NCBI RefSeq assembly: GCF_051020985.1
Contig: NC_135009.1
Span: 12,656,606 to 12,720,605, forward strand
DNA length: 64,000 nt
Origin: Nomia melanderi
Taxonomy: Eukaryota > Arthropoda > Insecta > Hymenoptera > Halictidae
Direction: 5' to 3'
A program made the position numbers and the translations under genes. The number at the start of each line of letters is the position of its first letter. Position 1 is the first letter of the stretch. Below, one piece after another: positions 23,799 to 33,359 of the stretch. The notes below the pieces were generated by a model, which did no database searches, was not told where the DNA came from, and saw nothing but the letters and a program-made list of their open reading frames with translations.

Positions 23799-26317
23799 TT
23801 TCGAGCTGGCTATCGACGAGTGCAATTCGAACCACAATCTAGAGTCAAGATATGGAACTGCCAGTTCCATTTACCATCTTCAGCAGCTAAATGATTCAAT
23901 ACACAAGGTTCAAACGACAAAACGTCAACGTTACCTCGAGCAAGTTCCATTCTCCGAAGAACTCGTATTTATCGAATCAACCGAAATACCGATTACCTAA
24001 CACTTCCGCACGAAATCTTCCGCCGCTCCCTCCCTTCCCCAGACACCCAGGGCATCGAAAAGCCCATTCCCAGCGCGAGGCGTATTTCCCACGAAGCAGT
24101 GGCAAGAAATTTCCAATTTCCCGAGAGCGCGATTCCATCTGCTGATTACCGGACAGTGGACGAATAAAACCGCGCTCGCGCGCGCCCGCCGTTTCCCACA
24201 GATTTAATAATCCCCGTTCCAGTGTAGCCGCATTAATCGCGCCGCGACGGTTTACATAATTAGCGACCGGCGCGGTGTTCCTGGAAAGCGGCGTACACGG
24301 ACTCGCGCAGGCGACGCACGCACGGGCGCAAAAGTCTTGGACAGCGCGACAACTTCCTCTGCGCGTCCTCCGGGAGGAGCAATGAGTTCGCGCGGGCAAT
24401 AAGTGATCGATAGGTGCGCCGGGGAACGCGATGCCCGGAGATAAGCTCGCGGGGAACGTATCGCGGAACCGTATCGAATATTCGCATTAATTAGGTGCGG
24501 ACAGTCCGAGGCGGCGCGGCAGGACGACTCCGCCGGTGTAATTGCCGGGAGGTAATAAAACGGGTGGAAACTGGTTGAGAAATTCAATAAGGCCTGGCCT
24601 CGGAAAGGGACAAGGAAACGAACGACGGATCGCTCCGGCCGCGGAGCGTCGTTATCGGCGATCGTTAGCTGGTCCGCTACAAATTATCTCGATTAAATGT
24701 AATTATCGCGTCGCGTCCAGCCGAACGCGGCCTCCGCGATTTATAGTCCCGATCTCCCGCTCGCGGACGACCTCTCGCCTCTTCAATCGTTTCCCAGGAG
24801 ATTTTCGCCGGCCGTCGAACGCATCAGCGGTGCTTGTCCGGCGGCCAGAGCCGTTTCCGCGTGAACGTGCCCGCCGCTGGAGCAGCCGGAATTGCGAAAC
24901 CGCCGCGCCGGGACGCACATCTATTAATACCGGCTTATCTTTGCTGGTGTGGGTGTTATCAGGGCAGGGCGTGTCGCCAAGAAAGCAGCCAGCAAACCGG
25001 CAGCCGGCAACGTGACTGTGTCTGCCGCCGCAGCCTAGGATCCGCTTCTCTCCGTCTCTCTCGTCCGCTCGGTCCCACCGTGTGTTCCTCTCTTTCTCTC
25101 TCCTTGCACTTTGCTTCCGTCCCTCTCCGTCACCGTCGTTTCAGTCCCTCTCTCTCGTTCTTTCTCCTTCTTTCGGTTTCGCTCCGCGAAAGGCTGTGGA
25201 AGTGTTCTGCTTCCCCGGCAAGAACAGCCGACACCGCGATCTCGCTCTTATTCCGATAGCTCCGATCGTTCTCTCGCCGGCGCGGCGACCGCTCGCGACA
25301 CGTCGACGAGTATCCTCGATTTTCCCTCGATCAGAATTCCCGTTGCGTCCCGCGGGTAGGATTCCGTTTACTCCTTCCGGACGCTCGCAGCTAATCGAAC
25401 GGTAGTGACAGCGACACTCGCGAATCACCGGTCCCGCGAGCACTTTTCACGGGTAACGCCGATTTCGAGGGATCGTAACGCGGAACTTAGTGGGTCACGG
25501 TGTCCTCGCGCGCGGGAGACGGAGACGAAAATCTTCCAGCGGAGCCTCGAAAAGAAAGTCGTCCGATCTGTCGGGAAGCGAACTTCGAGTTCATTTTCAA
25601 CCGATTATGCTCCCGCAACCGGTTTCCTATTCGAGCGTCGTTGCTCGGTGGTCGTTGATCGGCGTCGCTTTAATGAACATTCGTTTGTATTTACTTATCT
25701 TTAACATTCATCCGGCCAATTGTGGCTTGACAGTATTCGCCACTAGTGGACGCGGGGAAACAGACGGAAAAGTAAAGTGTACACGATGTACTGAACTGTA
25801 AACAGCGGTGCGGCGATTACGATAAAGCGGCTGTACGGGAACGGCGAGCGCAAGGAACGTTTTATTGCCGGCCGATTCATTCGTTTCGAAAGACGGTCCA
25901 TTCGACGAGTATTTCGCCGTTCGTTTCGCTCGTGTTCGGACACCGACGCGTAGGAACGCGGGGTTTACGAGTTCACGGTCCGAGCCTTTTACGCGAAACG
26001 GACCGTCGATGGGAGCCGCGGGGGGAACGTCGGCCGGCGCGACGTGTCGCATGGAAGAAACATTGTAACGAGCATGCAAATTCGATCGGCGGGCTTATCA
26101 ACGAATTACGCGGACGATTTTCACACGCTTCGCGAGGCGCGCCGGGATGCGCGGAACCGGAGGAGTTTCACGACGCGACACGGGCACGACCCGCACACGT
26201 ATACCCGCGAACGGTACACGTACTTACGTACACACGTACGATCGACTTGAGATAACCGGATAACCGGCCGTTATGTAACGCGCGAATATAATTATGCAGA
26301 TCGCCGTGTGCTCGGCC
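23799..26317. other. Unassigned; contains a pyrimidine-rich CpG block
   Basis: No gene is recognised. A 73-codon frame (23,779-24,000, +) has a balanced residue composition but no in-frame ATG, and it starts inside the family-B right end. Bases 25,030-25,190 are strongly pyrimidine-rich (TCTCTC, CTTTCTCC). They are followed by CpG-dense DNA to about 25,600, a pattern often seen near insect transcription starts. No donor, initiator or coding exon is clear enough to annotate. Confidence 0.4.
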
Positions 26318-26398
26318 TATCTCTCTCTCTCTCTCCCTCTCTGTCTCTCTCTATCTTTCTCTTCCTCTTATCCTTTTTTTTCCTTTCTCTCTTCTCTT
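26318..26398 (+). repeat. CT-rich microsatellite
   Basis: A long polypyrimidine tract, mostly CT units, grades into CTTTTCC. On the other strand it is GAGA-rich, which can attract GAGA-binding factors, but no other promoter signal is visible. Confidence 0.9.
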
Positions 26399-26554
26399 AA
26401 CATTTACCTTTAGCCCGGCCTGAATCGCGACTTCGGCTTAAGGACAGGTCACGCATGCGAATCCAGCCGGTTCCTAGACGATCCCACACCGTCATCGTCG
26501 CAGCTCGTTTCCATGCGCGTACGACCGCGTGGAACGAGAGAGAAACAGAAAGAG

Positions 26555-26575
26555 CCTCTCTCTCTCTCTCTCTCC
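26555..26575 (+). repeat. CT dinucleotide repeat
   Basis: About ten CT units lie 150 bases downstream of the larger CT tract. This is a simple repeat. Confidence 0.85.
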
Positions 26576-27969
26576 TGTCCGCGCGAGAACGAAAACGACG
26601 GATACGTGTACCCACAGAAGCAGGATTTAATGTAACGGGGACTTAACGGCGACTCGTTGCGATATTACTCAACGTTTCTGGAAACTGATTAAGGAGTTTG
26701 ACTTCCGCCGTCCGCTCTCCGCCAGCTACCGATTAATTATAAATGCGTTTCTCAGGCCGGCCTGCTACTGCCGCCGGGATGAGTCGACGGGATTAACTCG
26801 GAGCTAAAGATAATCGATGGCTCCGGGGTAAACCGATCATCAGCCGTACTCGTTACCGGAACGGTTTTTCGACCTCGGCTCGTATCGGCCGGCTCGCCTG
26901 GATTTAGGGTACGTTTACAGCGGAGCGATACCCGATCAACGTACAGGCGACAGAGGAACGTGCTTTCGCTTTATAACGGAAGCGTTTCAGGCGGGACTAC
27001 GTACAGTTAATCGACCATCGACGCAAGCTTCTTATTTCTTCCCTGTTTTTCTCAAAGTTCGAAGGTGATCGTTCTTCAGAATCGCCCTATTACATTTCAG
27101 AACCTTGGACGACGGGGGCCACGCAACTACTGCAACTCCATTACAAACGCAAAGAAAGGAATTCCGTGGATGTCCGCTGTAAACGTGCCCTTACGAACCC
27201 GTAACCTCTAGCTCTCGTCGGAACGGTGGCTCTCGAATTCTATTCCGAACGCTTCGGAGCGATCAGGAAGCCGAAGGCGAATAACCGCGATCGAAGAAAC
27301 GCGGTATCGTTAAAATTCCGAATCGTCCTCGAGAGATTCGCCGGTCGTTCCCGTCTAATCCTGCGCCCTGACCCGCATGAACGCGTTCTGATCGCTCGGA
27401 CCGCGCAAAACGTCGAGGAAGCAGCGCGCGGGTCAGGCCAACGGAGAAGAAGTTCGTTAAAATTCCGCGTACCCGCGGCGCGGCGTCGCGCCGATCGCGG
27501 GATTTCTTCGCGTCCGGCCGAAAGGGTCGCACGGCGTTCTCCCCGTTCGACGGCTGTCCTTCTTCGCCGCGTTTCTTCGCGGCCATTGTGGCGCGCACAA
27601 TGCGAGCTCTCCCCGGGAGCCAATTAAGTCTCTAGCCGAGCGAACCGGTCCTCTCGCGGTTCGCCCTTCGGCGAAATCGACGTGAAAACGGTTATTAATG
27701 AGACGTCGCCGCCCCCATATCTTACTAACAACGAGGATACGCGTCGTTTCGTTATTACCGGCTCCCCCTGGGATCGACAACGCGGATCGAGCTGCGCATT
27801 GTCCGCGAGAAATCTGCACGCGGAGTTCTCGATATCTCCATCGGACTGGTCCGCTCGATAAGCTGTCCTTTGAGGATATGTGTCACCGACGTTATCCCGC
27901 CCATCGCGACCGAGGTTCGTCAACTTAATACTAGAACCCAGTCGCTAATTGCTACCTCGATCTTCCATT
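26576..27969. other. Unassigned CpG-rich DNA
   Basis: No gene is recognised. Overlapping frames of 111-133 codons on both strands (27,226-27,819) are arginine-rich and mutually antiparallel, as expected from CGA/TCG-rich DNA. A pyrimidine tract ending TTTCAG at about 27,101 is acceptor-like but unpaired. Confidence 0.45.
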
Positions 27970-28384
27970 TTAACCCTTTGGACACAGGGAGGTGCCTCTC
28001 AGTCATTAATTTGACGCAGTAAAAATATAAAACCTGATACTTAACACTAGGTTTACGGAACGCGTCAATTTGTCGCAGATTGAATTTTATAAACATTATT
28101 TGGTAAATGTTTCTGACTGTCTATTTCTACATCTACAATTTCCAAAATCTAAATGAACGAATGTCAACTTCCCCAGGAACAATGGAATAAACTGTACAAT
28201 AAATGCCCGTAAACCTAGTGTTAATGTCGAACTTTATAAGTGCAATATTGGAACAAAACAGCTTTGTTCTCCAATGTACGTGAATTCTCTTCGAATCAGT
28301 TTTAAAGAATATCACCTTCGCCTCGTCAAAAAATGTTAAATATTTCTAGTGAGAAACTTCCGAGTGCAAAGGGTCAAGGGTTAA
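27970..28384 (+). mobile_element. Family A TTAA element, interrupted by family C
   Basis: The left end TTAACCCTTTGGACACAGG and the right end CGAGTGCAAAGGGTCAAGGGTTAA are related inverted ends with TTAA. Outside the insertion, the interior matches the copy at 46,424-46,664 closely: GACGCAGT.AAA.TATAAAACCTGATA, ATGTCGAACTTT, AGAATATCA.CTT, and GAAACTTCCGAGTGCAAAG. A 176-base element sits inside it at TTAA. Removing that element and one TTAA restores the uninterrupted order seen in the 46.4 kb copy. Confidence 0.85.
28045..28220. mobile_element. Family C MITE with perfect 14-bp inverted ends and TTAA duplication
   Basis: The left end CACTAGGTTTACGG (28,045-28,058) is the exact reverse complement of the right end (28,207-28,220). 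TTAA flanks both sides (28,041-28,044 and 28,221-28,224). The homologous family-A copy at 46.4 kb has a single TTAA at this point, so the insertion site is directly visible. The 176-base body is AT-rich and non-coding. The perfect ends imply a fairly recent insertion, younger than its host. TTAA duplication points to the piggyBac superfamily by inference. Confidence 0.9.
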
Positions 28385-28442
28385 AACTGTTCGCAAAGAT
28401 CGTACGTGAACGTCCCCTAGTACTGGTACCTCTTAAGGACTA

Positions 28443-28655
28443 TTAACTCTTTGCACTCGAGAATATTTTTCTGATATGTTTTACAACTAACATAAAGAAA
28501 TACCTTGCATAAATTAAGTAACAGAACTATTTTATTTCGATGTTCCATGTGTTGATGCATTATATAAAAATTTAATATTGAATTCTAAATTGTATCATTT
28601 CCATAGGTCAAATCAAATGGCGAATGAAAGGCGCCTCTCGAGTGCAAAGGGTTAA
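28443..28655 (-). mobile_element. Family A TTAA-flanked MITE
   Basis: TTAACTCTTTGCACTCGAG at the left and CTCGAGTGCAAAGGGTTAA at the right form a 19-base inverted repeat with one mismatch, and TTAA is intact at both ends. The interior (ACAGAACTATTTTATTTCGATGTTC and neighbours) aligns with the reverse complement of the 46.4 kb copy. It lies only 58 bases from the preceding element. It is non-coding. Confidence 0.85.
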
Positions 28656-28838
28656 AATGACGGAAAAGATACAGATGCTGCTATTAGAAATAATTAGAGA
28701 AACTATTAAATGCCTCAATAGAAATCTCGAATGCTGTTGTAGTTTCCACAGGGGGATGTGTAAAAAGCCAACGAAACTCGGTAGTTCTAGTATCAATCCG
28801 GTTCAACTGGGAAGAGGCTCAATGTTCGCAGGATTCCG

Positions 28839-29456
28839 CTATACAAAATGGTACCAGCACCATACGTTTCCCAAACGCTGTTCCTCTTCAGCCGGAATTC
28901 CTGCCCAGCGTTGCAGTGTCACATCGATCCCCCGTGTGTGTTCAAGGCGAGACATAAATCTAGGTTGCGGCAACATTAGCGAACGCTTAGCGTTGCTTTG
29001 TTTAGAGTCTCTTTGTGATATCCGATTTATGACGCGCCGGGGCTGGAAATCTCCCGGCGTTGCCACACGTAGCTCGACACGTGCTCGGCTGGGTCCGTTC
29101 CGGTGCGCGCGGGCCCGGCGACCGCGAGGTCCCGACCGTCGTCGCGTGATCGCGCGCAAAAACTCTGCGCTCGTGCTCGCACGCGCCCTTCGGGGTGCAT
29201 CGATCACCGATACTCCGTAAATCTCGGCCCGCCTTCGGCCGGGACGCTTTTCTTCCTCGTTGTTGCTCGTCCTAGATTCTTCGGCCGCGACGCCGCCAGG
29301 GACGTGTTCCAGGATCGTAATTTTCGCGTCGCAAATCATCCGTGCGCGTCCTGGATCCCCGAGCAACCGAGGGACCCGGCCGGGTTCCTGTTTTCTCCTG
29401 GTCCAGGCCACGTCGTCGGGTAACCACGGTGAAACACGTTCGACGAATGGCCCCAT
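28839..29456 (-). CDS. Open frame of 205 codons, unknown, probably spurious
   Basis: The frame has an ATG start and no introns. The predicted protein is basic, with an acidic stretch (EEEKR near residue 68) and an Arg-rich middle (about residues 88-135). I see no signal peptide, membrane segment or known motif. The frame lies in CpG-dense DNA, and long frames also exist on the opposite strand, so composition alone may explain it. A few features (balanced D/E content, ATG) keep it worth listing at low confidence. Confidence 0.12.
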   Translation of the reverse strand: MGPFVERVSPWLPDDVAWTRRKQEPGRVPRLLGDPGRARMICDAKITILEHVPGGVAAEESRTSNNEEEKRPGRRRAEIYGVSVIDAPRRARASTSAEFLRAITRRRSGPRGRRARAHRNGPSRARVELRVATPGDFQPRRVINRISQRDSKQSNAKRSLMLPQPRFMSRLEHTRGIDVTLQRWAGIPAEEEQRLGNVWCWYHFV

Positions 29457-31426
29457 ACACCTGGCTCCGCCTCGTTATCGGCGACATTGTGTTCGAATCC
29501 GTCGAGCAGCTGCGCGGCAACGCTTTCGTGGAAATGTTATCGCCGGCGCTGCTTGTCTCTGAACGCTGGGAGCACTGAATACATCGCAATGACTCATTTG
29601 AAAGTTTCCAGTTGATTCTTTTCCGAAGCTCCACTAAATTTCCTTCCACTCTCGTATTTCAAGTTTATCACTGAAGCTTCTATGTTTCTATGGGGAATCG
29701 TGCGATGAATTTGCGTATTTGTAGGGATATCTCGACTCATCTAATTCCAATGAGAAACCATCGTTCGTAGAATCGCTGTGTAGAATTATTCGGTGGTTCC
29801 GTTGAAAACCGGATTCACCGGTGTATTCCCGGGCAGTGATTCTAACGCGGAAAAGCTTCGGGAATCCCGGGTCTCGGTGTCATTCGTCGAACGGACGGTT
29901 TTCGCAATCGGCTCCAGCTCCGCGGGTCACAAAGAGAGGATGGAAGAAGTCGGAGCGCCAGGGATGTTGCCGATACGGTGACGACTCGTGATTGCCCCAA
30001 GAAGGGAAAGGTGTGGCGCGGTGCAGTCATGTTGCTGATTTATAAGGCTAAATTCCTTTACTGCTCCGGCGCGGCGTGGCGCGGCGTGGCGGCGGCGTGC
30101 AATAGTCTATAGTGGGTCGCCGCGCAGCCAACATAACCGCCTACACCTAGTCCTGACGCGCGCGATTCGGTTCTAGCGTTCAGCTAAATTTATCGCTACT
30201 TTGCCTCCTTTCCGCCCCCTCTGTCCTCCCAACTGCGTAATCCTCGCCTGGCCGCGGCCTGACCCACGTTAACGAACCCAGAAACCTCTTCTCGCCGGCG
30301 CAGGCTATATCCCTCGGTACTATCGAAGTGCAACAACATTTCAGTTCGCAGATTTAACCCTTCGCGTACGAATGTCCCTGTAATGGAGACTTCGAGGATG
30401 CAAATGAACTGGATGCGTTGCATTCTTCTCCAGTCTATTCAAGACGGTCGATTAAGAATTCCATTCCTTTTCTTTTTTTTTTTTTATGGAAATACCTGTT
30501 AGACGTTTCAAAATTCTCCGCTTACGATTAATATTCGCCGAACGACGCGAAGATCTTTCGCGAATGACGAAAGACACGAGGAAATTAGTATTCTCCTCGC
30601 GGACGTTTCATCTGGCAGTTCCTCTAATCGCTGCAAGGCCGACCACAGCGGATGCTATTGAAATTAATTGAACGATCGCCGATTGTCCTCTCTGTTCCGC
30701 GTCGCGGATTAAAGGCGAGCGTAAGTAACGATAATTGGTACCCGCGCAGCCTAGAATTACCTTCCTACACTAGTGTCGCTCTTATTGTTAGATCCGGCAT
30801 TGAGCAAGTCGTCCGTTCGCGGCGGCTATCGCGCCTATTCCTACACCCCTTCTAATCAACTGGACAATCCGATCGGCGGATCGGCTTAGCCGTGGCGAAC
30901 AACTTCCGGAAAATACCGGACGGACGTAAGGGGTGAAAAGGTTCTGAAATAATCAGACTCCTTAGCAAATCTTAGACTCAACATCGTCACGGTGATTTAT
31001 ATATTCTATACATTAAGATGTCCTCAAAGTTTCCTTTATTCTCTTAACATCAATAATTGCATAATGTCTCGCATCCTATCCCATGCTACCGAGTCAAACA
31101 TAATTCTTCTGATCTACCAGCTTCCTCCATCACTCCTCATAAACGTCGCGCATTGAAAACTTCTAACTCAACTGCGAGTGGAAACGCGAGGGACGGTACG
31201 ATATTCTTACACTAATAGACAGAGGATCGAATAGAACGACGCATAAATCCCCGCGACTCTAGAATGCAGAACCTGCTCTAGGAGTATCAACAGCGTGGGG
31301 GTGTCACAGATCTCGCCACCCCTCGGCCGTCGCGAGCCAGCGTTTCGATCGGAATCGCGACGCCCACGCGTGCTCGTTGAACCGGGCGGATATTTCGGAA
31401 CAATGGTGAACAGCCGCGGCCGTTCT
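29457..31426. other. Unassigned; short repeats and a start-plus-donor pair
   Basis: No gene is recognised. GGCGT/GGCGC repeats lie at 30,067-30,100 and a T-run at 30,468-30,485. A lone family-A-like end (TTAACCCTTCGCGTACG) lies at 30,354. An ATG at 30,652 opens 23 codons that run directly into a strong donor (GAGC|gtaagtaa at 30,721). This could be a small first coding exon, but no acceptor partner can be assigned. Confidence 0.4.
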
Positions 31427-31451
31427 GAGCCGAGCCGAGCGGAGCCGAACC
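31427..31451 (+). repeat. GAGCC short repeat
   Basis: Four to five imperfect GAGCC/GAGCG units lie in CpG-rich DNA. This is a simple repeat. Confidence 0.7.
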
Positions 31452-32999
31452 GGTGGCCTTGGCGCCTCGCCGATCAACGTTTAGCAAAATAATGAATAGG
31501 TAGCAACGATCTCGCAGAGTTATCGGCTCGTTCCTCGTGAATAAACCGCGTCCGTGCACTCTCTCCTCCTTCGTCTCCGTCTTCCTTCACCGTTCTCTCG
31601 CTCGCTCGTCCGTCCGCGCTCGCGCGCTGTTCACTCTCCGCGGCGAGATCTCTGCAAGTAACTGGGGCGGAGTTGGGTTGCATCACCGTGCCACAATACC
31701 CATTTCCCCCACCCCCTCTCTCCGTCCCGGTGTTTCGCCTTCTCGCTCCTTCTCTCGATCGAGTCCTTTTGCTTCGGAGTCCGATGACAGGACGCCCCGA
31801 GTCAGCTCCGCGTTCAATTGTCCGGTGACCAGGCGCGTTGCGTCGGCCCTGTTCCTTTTCAGCGGGAGTATCTCCGAGGAACTGCGTCTTCCAAAGGCTT
31901 TTTGTCTCCCTCGATATTGTCTCCATCCTTTTGCACCGTCCACTTCAGAGTGGGACCATTGCGAATCGTCGAGGGCGTTTCTCTTGACTGTCACTGCGCT
32001 GACAGTGACAATTGTCGGACTCATTATCACTGCCAACGCGGATCGAAACGTCTCGAAAACTGAATTCTTCGGAGAGGAAACCGTGATAACTCTAACCTCG
32101 AATGAACATCTAGCTTTAGACGATACCGATAACATATCCATACGTTCCCTAACGTGTCTTTTATCTTCGAGCCCTAATAATCTCGCGAAGACCGAGCTAC
32201 CGATGCACTTCGCCTTCGGTCGAAACGCAAGCGTGCTACCCCAGGACTCGGTTAACAAGTCCGGCTAACTTTCACCCTCGATCCGAGGTACGTGGATCGT
32301 AATAAATGATAACGATTAATAACGCCGCGTGTGCGGCATCGGAAACCCGGTGCCCTCTCCGCCGCGAGGCGGTCTTTCACCGGGGCGGTCGAACCGCGCA
32401 CACCTGACGAAAATTTTCAAGAAGAACCTTACGTAACGGTCCGTCGTTACCGATGCGTTTTCCCTTTTTTTACTCTCGTCTTTCGCTCGCTCGAAGCTTA
32501 CCTTAAGGGGTGACCTTAATGTTCGTCGCCGGCTCCGATCACTCGCTCGCTCGCTCGCTCGCTGTCTTACGTCACGAGAACCAGACGAGAGCACCGGACA
32601 GAAAAATTCGAAGACGCGGCTACGCGGCGTGACTCGCGGGCCCGCACGATGACGGACCGATTATTCGACGGTCCATTAAAGAGAGAAGGCGACCTAATTA
32701 CGGGAGGACGCCCGGCGAGCGACGGGACCACGCCGTTACCAGACCCGGAGAACAGCTCTCCTCCACCTACACGATCGCGCGCGCGGCCGTCCTCTTCGGC
32801 TGTGACGACACCTTCTCTCCTACGTTCGCCACGGCGCGGCACCACGCCTTTCTAAGCCCAGGGGCATCCGACTGGATTAGATTCTGGATCGCTGCGAGGC
32901 TGCTGCCGCTGCTCCTGCTGCCGTTGCCGCTGCTCCGACTCGCGCCGGATCGCCTTACCCTGCCCGATATACGCTGTGTCCCCGGTTCAACGTGATAAA
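31452..32999. other. Unassigned CpG-rich DNA with long frames on both strands
   Basis: A 243-codon plus-strand frame (31,537-32,268) and a 191-codon minus-strand frame (31,683-32,258) overlap. The plus frame starts at GTG with no early ATG. Its last third has a hydrophobic stretch (near 31,978-32,035), then a less basic tail. It could only be an internal exon, and no splice sites are evident. A CTCG repeat lies at 32,541-32,563 and a CTG/CCG-rich repeat at 32,899-32,937. Confidence 0.4.
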
Positions 33000-33359
33000 T
33001 TAACCCTTACCACTCGAAACGCCACTTTCAGCCACCGTTTCATCTAATGTATACGGAAGTGTGACATTTTAAATTATATTAACCCTTTGCACTCCGTTGC
33101 CACTGCTACGGCGACATTGTACGATAAGCTTGTTACTTCGTAATTGACGTGACGTGGAATAGCTGGTGGCTCATAGAAGCAATGACTCAGAGTTACTGAA
33201 AGGTATTAAAAATTGCTCGGAGTGCAAAGGGTGAAATTTTGAATGAAGCAGTCTGTCCTTGAATTAATGCAACGCTTTTCTTTGTTAGTTGCAGAAGATA
33301 TCGATACAGCAGAAAATAATTGATACTTGTAATGAAGACTATCGAATGCTAAGGGTTAA
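33000..33359. mobile_element. Family A TTAA element, split by another family A copy
   Basis: TTAACCCTTACCACTCGAA at the left and TCGAATGCTAAGGGTTAA at the right form an imperfect inverted end with TTAA on both sides. The body is interrupted at 33,079 by a second, shorter family-A element. The outer ends are more decayed than most copies here, consistent with greater age. Confidence 0.65.
33079..33235. mobile_element. Family A short element nested in an older copy
   Basis: TTAACCCTTTGCACTCCG pairs with CGGAGTGCAAAGGGTGAA: 17 of 18 bases are complementary and the right TTAA has mutated to TGAA. The 157-base body is shorter than the 200-240-base copies elsewhere and less AT-rich, so it may be a deleted subfamily. 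It lies entirely inside the element at 33,000-33,359. Confidence 0.75.

Noticed and set aside
23779..24000. 73-codon frame of balanced composition
   Set aside because: It has no in-frame ATG and starts inside the right end of a family-B element. Similar-looking peptides appear in clearly conflicting frames elsewhere, so peptide appearance is not reliable here.
31537..32268. 243-codon plus frame with a hydrophobic segment
   Set aside because: It has a GTG start and no early ATG or clear splice sites, and a 191-codon antiparallel frame overlaps it. A real exon is possible, but it is not supported enough to call.
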